Shown one piece after another: positions 41,975 to 50,931 of a stretch of DNA of 64,000 bases. A program made the position numbers and the translations under genes. How positions within the stretch are numbered: the first letter of the stretch is position 1; each line of letters starts with the position of its first letter. The DNA is taken from contig LNDV01000034.1 in NCBI GenBank assembly GCA_001464765.1, positions 1,216,671 to 1,280,670 on the forward strand. Direction: 5' to 3'. This DNA is from Betaproteobacteria bacterium Ga0077526. GTDB taxonomy: Bacteria; Pseudomonadota; Gammaproteobacteria; Burkholderiales; Ga0077523. The notes under the pieces are model-generated. The model saw only the letters and a list, made by a program, of their open reading frames with translations, ran no database searches and was not told the DNA's origin.

Positions 41975-42501
41975 TTGCCTTCTCCTTCCGGACGTCCGCT
42001 GGCATCGACGTACGGGACGTTCTGTCCCGTCAGCTTGCCCGACTCCGCGAAGCGGTACGGATCCGGCGACTGGGCGTAGGCGTCCATCTTCTTCACTTCC
42101 TCGGGGTTGGGCTGCGCCGCCTTCAGGTCTTCCTCGGAGAATCCGCGAACGCCGGTGGTGACGGTAGCCGATGCCGTGTTCCGTCCGCGCAGGGACCCGA
42201 AGAAGGTGGCTGCGGTCGTCTCGTTGCGCGCGGGCTCCGGGTTGCCGAGCCGTACCGACAGCAGCCGGACCCAGCCCTTCCGTTCCGCGGTCTGCACCTG
42301 CATCCAGCCGCCCTGGCGTCCGAGGACGGTGACGGCTGTGCGGTCCGGAATCTGACCGACGGCCTTTGCATCCAGGAAGGGCTTTTCGCGGACGTCGACC
42401 GTGCGCAGGGTGAATCCCTTTTCCTGCGCGGCGACACCCTGAGTGAACGTCAAGGCGGCGATGGCCGCCAGGGTCCGGACATGGCTCCAGCGTGATCTCA
42501 T
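41971..42501 (-). CDS. secreted bacterial SH3-domain protein
   Basis: 176 residues from ATG 42501, with signal peptide RTLAAIAALTFTQGVAAQEK. One SH3b domain covers about 28-95: LRTVDVREKPFLDAKAVGQI, GGWMQVQTAERKGWVRLLSV. The rest is low-complexity and proline/glutamate-rich. It overlaps the cyclase gene upstream and the M48 gene downstream by 4 bases each, so the three genes form a tightly coupled unit linking a cyclase to periplasmic proteins. Confidence 0.8.
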   Translation of the reverse strand: MRSRWSHVRTLAAIAALTFTQGVAAQEKGFTLRTVDVREKPFLDAKAVGQIPDRTAVTVLGRQGGWMQVQTAERKGWVRLLSVRLGNPEPARNETTAATFFGSLRGRNTASATVTTGVRGFSEEDLKAAQPNPEEVKKMDAYAQSPDPYRFAESGKLTGQNVPYVDASGRPEGEGK

Positions 42502-44336
42502 GCAGACTTCCTCTTCGGTTCGTACAGACGTACTTCGCCCGAGCGTCCCTTCACGGGATAGGCCCCGCGATCGATGAACTCGAACGCATCGCCACAGCGG
42601 CGCATCGTGTCCTCCGAGACGAGGATGCGCGCGACGCCCTTGGTCAGACCTTCGATCCGGCTCGCGAGATTGACGGTGTCGCCGATGGCGGTGTACTCGC
42701 GGCGCGCGTCGGAGCCGATGAGGCCGACCACCGCCGGGCCGGAGTGGATGCCGATGCCCACGTCGAACTCGTGATCGATCGGCCCCAGTTCCTTCCGGAA
42801 TTCGAGCAGGGTATCCGCCATGTCCAGCGCGGCCGCTACTGCGTGGCGGGCATGGTCGGCGTCGTCCACCGGCGCGCCCCACACGGCCATGATCGCGTCG
42901 CCGATGAACTTGTCCAGCGTGCCGCCGTGACGGAACACTACGGCCACCTGGCGCGTGAAGTAGCGGTTGAGCAGATCGACGATCTCCTGCGGTGACCGGG
43001 ATTCGGACAGGGTGGTGAAACCGCGGATATCCGAGAACAGCAGCGTGACTTCACGGCTCTCGCCCTGTCGCGACAATCCGCCTTTCGCCATCAACTCGCG
43101 GACCACGTGCGGGTTGACGAAGCGGCTGAACTCGCGGATCGCGGTCTCGCGGCTGCGGCGCTCGTCGAGGATCTCCCGGACACTTGCCGCGAGGAAGAAA
43201 GCCCAGCCGAACAGCAGCGGCGTGGTGACCGGGAACACGATCCTCGCGCCGAGCAGGAAGTAGGAGCTGACGAGTGCAGCGACACTCAGGATCACGAGCC
43301 CCGCGCCGGTGAGCAGCACATTGGTCCCGCGAGCGAATGCGAGTGCGCCGGCGAGAACGAGCGTGAGCGCGAGCGCCATCTCCGCCCACCCGGGCGCCGG
43401 GCGCAGCCAGGTGCTGTTTTTCAGATTGTCGATTGCCGTGGCGAGAATCTCGACGCCCGGATGCCGATGGTCGATCGGCGTCACGCGGATGTCGTGGAGG
43501 CCGGTGGCCGTGGCGCCGATCACGACCACCTTGTCGCGGAACTCGTCGGCGGGACGGGTGCGCTTCTCGCGATTGAACTCGAGATAGAGATCCACGAACG
43601 GGATGGTGGTGTGGGCCCGGGCGGGTCCCCGCCATGCGAGCGTCAGGTCCTCGACCGAAGGTATCGGCCAGCCGAAATCCGCCGCCATGCGCGCAGGAAG
43701 CGAAGGCACGCGCCAGCCATAGGCGGGCAGGTACACGCCGTAGCGACGCCCGACGCCATCGGCATCCTGGAGAAAGTTGATGAGGCCCAGACGCCAGTTC
43801 CGGCGCTCGAGCGCCAGGGGGAGCAGCACGTTGATCTTCGCATCGCGCGCGGACTGCGGACCGCGCACCGCCCCGAGTGCGCTTTCGAGATCGGTCATCG
43901 GCTCGCCGAGCGGATCGCTTTCGGGGCCGTTGCGCGCAGTCCCGAAGTACACGTTGTCGAGCGGCGCGATCTCTTCGTTGAAGACGCGGTCGTGGGCGGG
44001 ATCGCGCACGTCGGGATCCGCGAACATGATGTCGAACACGATGGCCCGGGGTTTCTGCGCGGCGAGGCCTGCGACCAGTTCGCCATGCACGGATCTTGGC
44101 CACGGCCAGCGTCCCGCGTGCTCCAGCATGCCGGCGAGCGAGGCCTCGTCGATGGCGACGATGACGATGTCCGGATCGGCGCTGTGCTTCGGGGCCTGCG
44201 CGCGTACGAAGGCGTCGGAGACCTGGTTCGACAGGGCTTCGGTGGCACGTAGCCAGCGAATCTCGACCACGGCGAGGACTGACACCGCGAGTGCCAGGAC
44301 GGCGAGAAACCGTGTGCGCCCGGAAAGGCCGGCCAT
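42498..44336 (-). CDS. CHASE2-domain class III adenylate cyclase
   Basis: 612 residues from ATG 44336; an ATG at 44387 would add 17 residues. A membrane helix at about 12-30 leads to a periplasmic CHASE2 sensor (DIVIVAIDEASLAGMLEHAG, RWPWPRSVHGELV), then three membrane helices near 310-395 and the cyclase domain. Metal aspartates are in VTLLFSDIRGFTTLSE and KFIGDAIMAVWGAP; the lysine of LDKFIGDA and the aspartate of YTAIGDTVNLASRIE indicate ATP preference. It probably makes cAMP in response to a periplasmic signal. Confidence 0.9.
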   Translation of the reverse strand: MAGLSGRTRFLAVLALAVSVLAVVEIRWLRATEALSNQVSDAFVRAQAPKHSADPDIVIVAIDEASLAGMLEHAGRWPWPRSVHGELVAGLAAQKPRAIVFDIMFADPDVRDPAHDRVFNEEIAPLDNVYFGTARNGPESDPLGEPMTDLESALGAVRGPQSARDAKINVLLPLALERRNWRLGLINFLQDADGVGRRYGVYLPAYGWRVPSLPARMAADFGWPIPSVEDLTLAWRGPARAHTTIPFVDLYLEFNREKRTRPADEFRDKVVVIGATATGLHDIRVTPIDHRHPGVEILATAIDNLKNSTWLRPAPGWAEMALALTLVLAGALAFARGTNVLLTGAGLVILSVAALVSSYFLLGARIVFPVTTPLLFGWAFFLAASVREILDERRSRETAIREFSRFVNPHVVRELMAKGGLSRQGESREVTLLFSDIRGFTTLSESRSPQEIVDLLNRYFTRQVAVVFRHGGTLDKFIGDAIMAVWGAPVDDADHARHAVAAALDMADTLLEFRKELGPIDHEFDVGIGIHSGPAVVGLIGSDARREYTAIGDTVNLASRIEGLTKGVARILVSEDTMRRCGDAFEFIDRGAYPVKGRSGEVRLYEPKRKSA

Positions 44337-44424
44337 GGTGCTCAGCCTGCCTGCGCTGGCGTCCGCCCTGTCGAGGCAAAAACGCATTCCGGATGGAGGC
44401 GTTCGCGCAGGACGGACGGCCTCG

Positions 44425-45300
44425 TCACAGTCCGAGCCGCTGCCAGATGGTGGTGACGGCGCCGGCCTGGTTCAGCGTGTAGAAGTGCAGCCCGGGCGCA
44501 CCGCCGCGCAGGAGGTCATCGCAAAGTCGCGTGACCACGTCCAGCCCGAAGGCGCGGACGCTGGCGGAGTCGTCGCCCATGCTTTCCAGCTTGCGGCGGA
44601 TCCATCGGGGAATCTCGGCGCCGCAGGCGTCGGAGAACCGCGCGAGTTGCGTGAAACGGCTGATCGGCATGATGCCGGGAATGATCGGCACCGTGATGCC
44701 GAGCGCGCGGCACTGTTCGAGGAAGTACCAGTACGCGTCGGTGTTGAAGAAGTACTGAGTGATTGCCGAGTGCGCACCGGCGGTGACCTTCGCGCGAAAG
44801 TTGCGGAGGTCCGCATCGGGCGAGGTCGATTGCGGGTGGTACTCCGGATAGGCGGCCACCTCGATGTGGAACGCCTCGCCGTACTCGGCGCGGATGAACG
44901 CTACGAGGTCGGCGGCATACCGGAACTCGCCGACTTCCACCATGCCGGACGGCAGGTCGCCGCGCAGCGCGACGATCCGGCGGATTCCCTGTGCGCGGTA
45001 CTGCTCCAGCAGTTCCCGGGTCGTCGCCTTCGTGGCGCCGACGCACGACAGATGCGGCGCGACCGTGAGTCCCTGGTCCTGCAACGAGCGCACGACGCCG
45101 AGGGTGCGCTCCCGGGTGGAGCCGCCGGCGCCATAGGTGACGGAGAAGAACTCCGGCTCTAGTTGCCTCAGCTGGCCGACCGTGAGGTCGAGCTTGGCGA
45201 GGCCTTCGGGTGTCTGCGGAGGAAACAGTTCGAAACTGAACAGCCGATCGCCCCGCTCGGTGCGGTGTTCGGGGGTCGGTGGGTTGACGCTCTGGGTCAT
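44425..45300 (-). CDS. metF: methylenetetrahydrofolate reductase
   Basis: 291 residues. MetF reduces 5,10-methylene-THF to 5-methyl-THF with FAD, supplying methionine synthesis. Signatures: FSFELFPPQTPEGLAKLD, FFSVTYGAGGSTRERTLGVV, RRIVALRGDLP, and SAITQYFFNTDAYWYFLEQC. It lies 92 bases downstream of ahcY with a terminator-like hairpin between, so part of its transcription may come from the SAH riboswitch-controlled promoter. Confidence 0.95.
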   Translation of the reverse strand: MTQSVNPPTPEHRTERGDRLFSFELFPPQTPEGLAKLDLTVGQLRQLEPEFFSVTYGAGGSTRERTLGVVRSLQDQGLTVAPHLSCVGATKATTRELLEQYRAQGIRRIVALRGDLPSGMVEVGEFRYAADLVAFIRAEYGEAFHIEVAAYPEYHPQSTSPDADLRNFRAKVTAGAHSAITQYFFNTDAYWYFLEQCRALGITVPIIPGIMPISRFTQLARFSDACGAEIPRWIRRKLESMGDDSASVRAFGLDVVTRLCDDLLRGGAPGLHFYTLNQAGAVTTIWQRLGL

Positions 45301-45321
45301 CGGTGAAGGGGCATCCTGTCA

Positions 45322-45353
45322 GAAAGACGAAACGCCCGGGGCGAGCCCGGGCG
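45322..45353 (-). terminator. terminator-like hairpin between ahcY and metF
   Basis: CGCCCGGG (45333-45340) and CCCGGGCG (45346-45353) form a perfect 8-bp stem with a 5-base loop. On the minus strand it is followed by TTTCGTCTTTC, an interrupted T tract. It could reduce metF expression relative to ahcY. Confidence 0.6.
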
Positions 45354-45392
45354 TGCCCTGTCGGGGGTCCCCGGAGGGACTCCCGGCCGACA

Positions 45393-46811
45393 TCAGTAGC
45401 GGTAATGATCCGGCTTGTACGGGCCGGTCTTCTCGACGCCGATGTAACGCGCCTGGGAATCCGAGAGTTCGGTCAATTGCGCATTCAGCTTCTTCAGCTG
45501 CAGGCGCGCGACCTTCTCGTCGAGGTGCTTGGGCAGCGTGTACACGCCCACCGGATACTTCGCGGTGTTGGTGAACAGCTCGATCTGGGCGATCGTCTGG
45601 TTGGCGAACGACGAGGACATCACATAGCTCGGGTGACCCGTGCCGCAGCCGAGATTCACCAGGCGTCCCTTGGCGAGCATGATGATGCGCTTGCCGTCGG
45701 GGAAGATGATGTGATCGACCTGGGGCTTGATCTCTTCCCACTGGTATTGATTGAGGGAGGCGACGTCGATCTCGTTGTCGAAGTGACCGATGTTGCAGAC
45801 GATGGCCTGGTCCTTCATCTTCTTCATGTGATCGTGCGAGATCACGTGGAAGTTGCCCGTCGCGGTCACGAAGATGTCTGCCTTGTCGGCGGCGTAGTCC
45901 ATCGTCACCACGCGGTAGCCTTCCATCGCGGCCTGCAGCGCGCAGATCGGGTCGATCTCGGTCACCCACACCTGGGCGGACAGCGCACGCAGCGCCTGGG
46001 CGGAACCCTTGCCCACGTCACCGTAGCCGGCGACCACGGCAACCTTGCCGGCGATCATCACGTCGGTGGCGCGCTTGATGCCATCGACGAGCGACTCGCG
46101 GCAGCCGTAGAGGTTGTCGAACTTGGACTTGGTGACGGAGTCGTTCACGTTGATCGCGGGGAACTTCAGCACGCCGTCCTTCGCCATCTGGTAGAGGCGA
46201 TGCACGCCCGTCGTCGTTTCCTCGGTCACGCCCTTGATGTGCTTCAGGCGGGTGGAGTACCACTTCGGATCGCGCGCGAGCTTCGCCTTGATCGCGGCGA
46301 ACAGGAACTGCTCTTCCTCGCTGCCGGGGTGGTTGAGCAGCGTGGCGTCGCTCTCTGCGCGCGTGCCCAGGTGCAGCAGCAGCGTGGCGTCGCCGCCGTC
46401 GTCGAGGATCATGTTCGAGAAGCCGCTGTCGGGCCATTCGAAGATGCGATGCGTGTAGTCCCAGTACTCGGCCAGGGTTTCGCCCTTCACGGCGAACACG
46501 GCCGTGCCCTTGGCGGCGATGGCCGCGGCGGCGTGGTCCTGGGTCGAGAAAATGTTGCACGAGGCCCAGCGCACTTCCGCGCCGAGCGCCTGCAGCGTCT
46601 CGATGAGGACGGCGGTCTGGATGGTCATGTGCAGCGAGCCGGTGACGCGGGCGCCGCGCAGCGGCTGCGAGGCGGCGAACTCCTCGCGAATGGCCATGAG
46701 GCCGGGCATCTCGGTTTCCGCGATGCGGATTTCCCGGCGTCCCCAGTCGGCAAGGGACATGTCGGCCACCAGATAGTCGGCGGCAGTCTTCAGTTGGGTC
46801 ACGGCAGACAT
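45393..46811 (-). CDS. ahcY: adenosylhomocysteinase
   Basis: 472 residues; ATG 46811 follows AGGAG at 8 bases, which excludes an upstream in-frame start inside the leader. The enzyme splits S-adenosylhomocysteine into homocysteine and adenosine using bound NAD. Signatures: SLHMTIQTAVLIETLQALGA, CNIFSTQDHAAAA, NVNDSVTKSKFDNLYGCRES, and the NAD motif VAGYGDVGKGSAQALR. The ending KPDHYRY is diagnostic. Control by the SAH riboswitch in its leader is clear from the sequence. Confidence 0.97.
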   Translation of the reverse strand: MSAVTQLKTAADYLVADMSLADWGRREIRIAETEMPGLMAIREEFAASQPLRGARVTGSLHMTIQTAVLIETLQALGAEVRWASCNIFSTQDHAAAAIAAKGTAVFAVKGETLAEYWDYTHRIFEWPDSGFSNMILDDGGDATLLLHLGTRAESDATLLNHPGSEEEQFLFAAIKAKLARDPKWYSTRLKHIKGVTEETTTGVHRLYQMAKDGVLKFPAINVNDSVTKSKFDNLYGCRESLVDGIKRATDVMIAGKVAVVAGYGDVGKGSAQALRALSAQVWVTEIDPICALQAAMEGYRVVTMDYAADKADIFVTATGNFHVISHDHMKKMKDQAIVCNIGHFDNEIDVASLNQYQWEEIKPQVDHIIFPDGKRIIMLAKGRLVNLGCGTGHPSYVMSSSFANQTIAQIELFTNTAKYPVGVYTLPKHLDEKVARLQLKKLNAQLTELSDSQARYIGVEKTGPYKPDHYRY

Positions 46812-46887
46812 AGAGTCACTCCTGGTCGAGGACAGGCAAGACGGGAGGGCGAGAGGGTCGGTTCGCTCGTTTCCCGCAAGCATGTCG

Positions 46888-46973
46888 CGGATCAACGAGC
46901 GCCGTTGCGAATGGCCTTGGAAGGCCGCCCCGAGCCTGGCGGGAGAGGATCCCGTTGCAACGCTCCTCGGGGC
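46888..46973 (-). promoter_or_regulatory. S-adenosylhomocysteine (SAH) riboswitch
   Basis: Read on the minus strand, the leader has the SAH riboswitch layout: CCCCGAG pairing with CTCGGGG (P1), the conserved GAGGAGCGTTGCAACGG segment and CCAGGCTCGG, a GGCCTT/AAGGCC accessory hairpin, and a 3' GCAACGGCGCTCGTT strand that pairs with GAGCGTTGC as the pseudoknot. In this class SAH binding stabilises the pseudoknot and turns on ahcY. Confidence 0.92.
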
Positions 46974-46982
46974 AGAGACCGA

Positions 46983-47012
46983 ATTCTAAGCCGAAAGCAT
47001 GCCGGCATCCAA
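46983..47012 (-). promoter_or_regulatory. ahcY promoter
   Basis: On the minus strand TTGGAT (47012-47007) and TAGAAT (46988-46983) are 18 bases apart. Transcription would begin just before the SAH riboswitch, as expected for this short aptamer. Confidence 0.55.
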
Positions 47013-47130
47013 GCCGGGTCAGGATGGCGACATGCTTCCGGCGCAACGTTAACGGCGCCGATCCCGCGAACTTGAGGCCGTCGCAATCCCGACTGCCGAT
47101 GCGGAATCTTCTCGAATCGTCAGAAAAACC

Positions 47131-47159
47131 TTGCTGCGTCGCACAATCCCGGTTAAGCT
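47131..47159 (+). promoter_or_regulatory. possible promoter of the DEAD-box helicase gene, with long leader
   Basis: TTGCTG (47131-47136) and TAAGCT (47154-47159) are 17 bases apart, which would give a leader of about 170 bases before the TTG start at 47337. Long leaders are usual in cold-regulated helicase genes. I saw no other feature in the 47013-47336 stretch. Confidence 0.35.
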
Positions 47160-47336
47160 CTCAGACCTTCGATGAACCGACGCGGTTTCGGCCTGCGGTT
47201 CGTCCATCTTCATCCCCTCTGACTGCACGTCTTCGGCCTCGATGCCGGGTGACCGGGTTGGCGGCGATGCCGTCGCCCCTGCGACTCACCCTGGCTCCGC
47301 GCCCCGCGCGGAGTTGCATTTGTTCGGAGAATTCCC

Positions 47337-48707
47337 TTGGATCAAGCAGCACCGATCGTCGCCTCCAGCGACGAGACCCCCGTCAGTCCCGTCAGTACCC
47401 CTTCCGTCTCGCTATTCGCCGAGCTCGGCCTTGACCCCCGCCTGCTGAGCGCGGTCACCAGCGCCGGCTACACGGACCCGACCGCCGTGCAGGCAGCCGC
47501 CATTCCGGCGGCACTCGCGGGACATGACCTCATGGTGTCTTCGGCCACCGGCAGCGGCAAGACCGCGGCCTTCGTGCTGCCGACGCTCCAGCGTCTGATG
47601 CAGAACGGCGAACGCAACGCCCCCGGACGCGGTCCGCGGGCGCTGTTCCTCTCGCCCACCCGCGAACTGTCGCTTCAGATCACCCGGGCCTGCGAAACGT
47701 ACGGCCGCACCTTCAAGGGTCTGCGCGTTGCCAGCGTCGTGGGCGGTGTGCCTTACGGCGCCCAGCTTCGTGCGGTGCGCGGCGCGCTGGACGTCCTGAT
47801 CGCCACGCCCGGCCGCCTGCTCGACCTCCTTCAAGGCGGTCAGGTGCATCTGGCGCGGGTGGAAGTGCTTGTGCTCGACGAGGCGGATCGCATGTTGGAC
47901 ATGGGCTTCATCGAAGACATCGAAGCGATTGCCGCCGCCACGCCTCGCGCCCGCCAGACGCTGCTGTTCTCGGCCACGCTGGACGGCAAAATTGCACAGC
48001 TCGCTTCCGGCCTGATGCGCGAACCCCGCCGTGTGGAAGTGGAGTCGCCCATCGAATCGCGCTCCAACATTACCGAGCGCCTGCATTGGGCCGACGGTCG
48101 TGCCCACAAGGACAAGATCCTCGATCGCCTGCTGGCGGATCCGAGCATCGATCAGGCCGTCGTGTTCACGTCGACCCAGCACGACGCCGAGCGTCTGGCG
48201 GAATCGCTGCAGGCCGATGGCCACGCCGTGTCCGCTCTGCACGGCGGCATGCCCCAGGGTCAGCGCACCCGGACGCTCACCGCGCTGCGCCAGCGTCGTT
48301 TGCGTGTGCTCGTCGCCACCGATGTCGCCGCGCGCGGGATCGATGTTCCGACCATCACGCACGTCATCAACTACGGTCTGCCGATCAACGTGGAAGACTA
48401 TGTCCACCGCATCGGGCGCACGGGCCGTGCTGGCCGCACCGGTCTTGCCGTGACTCTCGCCGAGTCGGGCGATTCGCAGAAGATTCGTCGCATCGAGCGC
48501 TACACCGCTACCCGCATTCCCGTGGAAACGCTGGAAGGCCTCGAGCCCCGTCGCCCGGATCCGAGCCGCAGCCCGGCACCGCCCGCACGTCGCGGCGGCA
48601 AGCGTCCGACCTCCGCTGGTGCGAAGCCCGGCGCGCGTTTCGAGCGTCCCCAGACGGCTCGGCATGACGGCGCTGCGCCGGTGCGCAAGCGTTCGTTCGC
48701 CCGCTGA
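47337..48707 (+). CDS. DEAD-box ATP-dependent RNA helicase
   Basis: 456 residues; the TTG start at 47337 follows GGAGAA by about 5 bases. Helicase core motifs in order: SATGSGKTAAFVLPTL (Walker A), SPTRELSLQI, VLIATPGRLLDLL, VLDEADRMLDMGF, LLFSATLD, TDVAARGIDVPTI and HRIGRTGRAGRTG. After about residue 395 comes a basic, proline/arginine-rich tail (SPAPPARRGGKRPTS), as in RhlE-type helicases acting in ribosome assembly and cold response. Which paralogue it is cannot be fixed. Confidence 0.92.
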   Translation: MDQAAPIVASSDETPVSPVSTPSVSLFAELGLDPRLLSAVTSAGYTDPTAVQAAAIPAALAGHDLMVSSATGSGKTAAFVLPTLQRLMQNGERNAPGRGPRALFLSPTRELSLQITRACETYGRTFKGLRVASVVGGVPYGAQLRAVRGALDVLIATPGRLLDLLQGGQVHLARVEVLVLDEADRMLDMGFIEDIEAIAAATPRARQTLLFSATLDGKIAQLASGLMREPRRVEVESPIESRSNITERLHWADGRAHKDKILDRLLADPSIDQAVVFTSTQHDAERLAESLQADGHAVSALHGGMPQGQRTRTLTALRQRRLRVLVATDVAARGIDVPTITHVINYGLPINVEDYVHRIGRTGRAGRTGLAVTLAESGDSQKIRRIERYTATRIPVETLEGLEPRRPDPSRSPAPPARRGGKRPTSAGAKPGARFERPQTARHDGAAPVRKRSFAR

Positions 48708-48753
48708 GTCGGCATCACGCCGGACCTGGACCTACGTGTCCCGGTCCGGGCAG

Positions 48754-48789
48754 AAACAAAAAGGCCCGCAATCGCGGGCCTTTTTGTTT
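48754..48789. terminator. bidirectional intrinsic terminator
   Basis: A perfect 16-bp palindromic stem, AAACAAAAAGGCCCGC (48754-48769) with GCGGGCCTTTTTGTTT (48774-48789), surrounds an AATC loop. T runs are present on both strands, so it ends the helicase transcript on the plus strand and the metK transcript on the minus strand. Confidence 0.92.
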
Positions 48790-48817
48790 GCAGATGTCAG
48801 ACAGATAAATCTAAGGG

Positions 48818-49975
48818 TCAGACGGCAGCCTTCAGCGCCTGGGCCTTGTCGGTGGCTTCCCAGGTGAATTCCGGTTCGTCGCGGCCGAAGTGACCATAGG
48901 CGGCCGTCTTCAGGTAGATCGGACGAAGCAGGTCGAGCATCTGGATGATGCCCTTCGGCCGCAGGTCGAAATGCTTGCCGACCAGTTCCGAGATCTTCTC
49001 GTCGGAGATCTTGCCCGTGCCGTAGGTGGTGACCATCACGCTCGTGGGTTTCGCGACGCCGATGGCGTAGGAGACTTGCACGAGGCACTTGGTCGCGAGC
49101 CCGGCGGCCACGATGTTCTTGGCGACATAGCGCGCGGCGTAAGCGGCCGAGCGGTCTACCTTGGAGGGGTCCTTGCCGGAGAACGCGCCGCCGCCGTGGG
49201 GGGCTGCGCCGCCGTAGGTGTCCACGATGATCTTCCGGCCGGTGAGACCGCAGTCGCCCTGGGGGCCGCCGACCACGAACTTGCCGGTGGGATTCACCAG
49301 GTAGCGGATCGCGCCCTTCACCATGTGCTTCGGCAGGACCGGCTTGATGATCTGCTCGATGACGGCTTCCTCGATCTGCTTGTGCTGCATCTCGGGGGCG
49401 TGCTGGGTGGAGACCACGACGGTGTCGATGGAGTCGGGCTTGCCGTCGACATAGCGCAGGGTGACCTGGGACTTGGCGTCCGGGCGGAGCCACGGCAGGC
49501 GGCCGTCCTTGCGGAGTTCCGACTGGCGCTCCATGAGGCGGTGCGACAGGTGGATCGGCATGGGCATGAGCTGCGGCGTCTCGTCGCAGGCGTAGCCGAA
49601 CATGAGGCCCTGGTCGCCGGCACCCTGGTCGAGGTCGATGCCCTCACCTTCGTTCACGCCCTGGGCGATGTCGGGCGACTGTCGGTCATAGGCGACGAGC
49701 ACCGCGCAGCCGCGGTAGTCGATGCCGAAGTCCGTGTTGTCGTAGCCAATCTTGCGGATGGTGTCGCGAGCGACCTGCTGGTAGTCGACCGTGGCGTTCG
49801 TGGTGATCTCACCGGCCATGACCACGAGGCCCGTGTTCACGAGCGTTTCGGCGGCGACGCGGGAGGTCTTGTCCTGCGATAAGATCGCGTCCAGAACCGC
49901 GTCCGAGATTTGGTCGGCCACCTTGTCCGGGTGACCCTCCGATACCGATTCCGATGTGAACAAATACTCGCTCAT
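48818..49975 (-). CDS. metK: S-adenosylmethionine synthase
   Basis: 385 residues from ATG 49975. MetK makes SAM from methionine and ATP. Signatures: YLFTSESVSEGHPDKVADQI, GAGDQGLMFGYACDET, and the ATP loop GGGAFSGKDPSKVDRSAAYA. The longer upstream frame is ignored because MSEYLFTSES is the canonical N-terminus. It completes, with ahcY and metF, the local set of methyl-cycle genes. It is divergent from the acyltransferase genes. Confidence 0.97.
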   Translation of the reverse strand: MSEYLFTSESVSEGHPDKVADQISDAVLDAILSQDKTSRVAAETLVNTGLVVMAGEITTNATVDYQQVARDTIRKIGYDNTDFGIDYRGCAVLVAYDRQSPDIAQGVNEGEGIDLDQGAGDQGLMFGYACDETPQLMPMPIHLSHRLMERQSELRKDGRLPWLRPDAKSQVTLRYVDGKPDSIDTVVVSTQHAPEMQHKQIEEAVIEQIIKPVLPKHMVKGAIRYLVNPTGKFVVGGPQGDCGLTGRKIIVDTYGGAAPHGGGAFSGKDPSKVDRSAAYAARYVAKNIVAAGLATKCLVQVSYAIGVAKPTSVMVTTYGTGKISDEKISELVGKHFDLRPKGIIQMLDLLRPIYLKTAAYGHFGRDEPEFTWEATDKAQALKAAV

Positions 49976-50058
49976 GTCCGGCGAACCTTCGCTATGTGGA
50001 TGTAATGTGTCGGGCGAGAGTAGCAGATTCCCTGCCAATCCCGAAAGCCACCACCCCG

Positions 50059-50931
50059 ATGCTCGAGTCGCTGTTTCGTCTGGCTGCACGCCTGCCGCTG
50101 CGCTGGCTGCACGCCATCGGCGCGGCTGCCGGAATGCTCACGTTGTGGCTATCCCCGCGGTTTGCCGCCCGCATCGCCGACAATGTCCGCCATGCCGGTG
50201 TGGTACCCCCGGGTGAGACGCCGGCGGGCTTCCGCAGGCGCGTTGCGCGGGAGATCGGCAAGGGGCTGTTCGAACTCATCGCCGTGTGGTTCCGGCCCGA
50301 CGAGGAAGTGTCGGCCCTCGTCGTCGAGTGCCGCGGATGGGAACTCATCGACAACGCCCTCGCCCAGGGCCGAGGCATTCTGTTCCTCACCCCGCATCTG
50401 GGCTGCTTCGACATCAGTGCCATCTACACGTCGATGCGCATTCCCCTCACCGTGCTCTACCGCCCGCCCAAGATGCGCTGGCTCGAACCCATCATGCTGT
50501 CCGGGCGGGTCCGCGGTCACGGGCAGGTGGTGCCGACCACCATTGCCGGCGTGCGCCAGATGCTGAAGGCCTTGCGCTCCGGGCAGGCGGTCGGCCTCCT
50601 GCCCGATCACGTGCCCGGTTCCGGCGAGGGCGCCTGGGCGCCGTTTTTCGGAAGGCCGGCCTTCACCATGACGCTGGCGGGCAGGCTCCAGGGAGCCCGG
50701 GACTGTGCCGTGATCGTGGCGTTCGCGCGGCGGTTGCCCCGGGGCGCGGGTTACCTCCTCGAGTTCGAGGCCGTAGAGGAAAGCCTTGCCGGCACCGATG
50801 GCCCGGGACGGTTGAACGGCCTGCTGGAGCGCCTCATCCGCAAGTGCCCGGAGCAGTACCTCTGGAGCTACAACCGGTACAAGGTTCCCGCCGGTGTGGA
50901 ACCGCCCGGCGACCACGGCGAGGCACGATGA
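50059..50931 (+). CDS. LpxL/HtrB-family lysophospholipid acyltransferase, first copy
   Basis: 290 residues from ATG 50059. The catalytic HxxxxD is HLGCFD in ILFLTPHLGCFDISAIYT; the second motif is YRPPKMRWLEPIML and a third is VGLLPDHVPGSGEGAWAPFF. One N-terminal hydrophobic anchor is present. These inner-membrane enzymes add secondary acyl chains to lipid A. ATGA overlaps link it to the second copy. It is divergent from metK, a common betaproteobacterial layout. Confidence 0.9.
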   Translation: MLESLFRLAARLPLRWLHAIGAAAGMLTLWLSPRFAARIADNVRHAGVVPPGETPAGFRRRVAREIGKGLFELIAVWFRPDEEVSALVVECRGWELIDNALAQGRGILFLTPHLGCFDISAIYTSMRIPLTVLYRPPKMRWLEPIMLSGRVRGHGQVVPTTIAGVRQMLKALRSGQAVGLLPDHVPGSGEGAWAPFFGRPAFTMTLAGRLQGARDCAVIVAFARRLPRGAGYLLEFEAVEESLAGTDGPGRLNGLLERLIRKCPEQYLWSYNRYKVPAGVEPPGDHGEAR

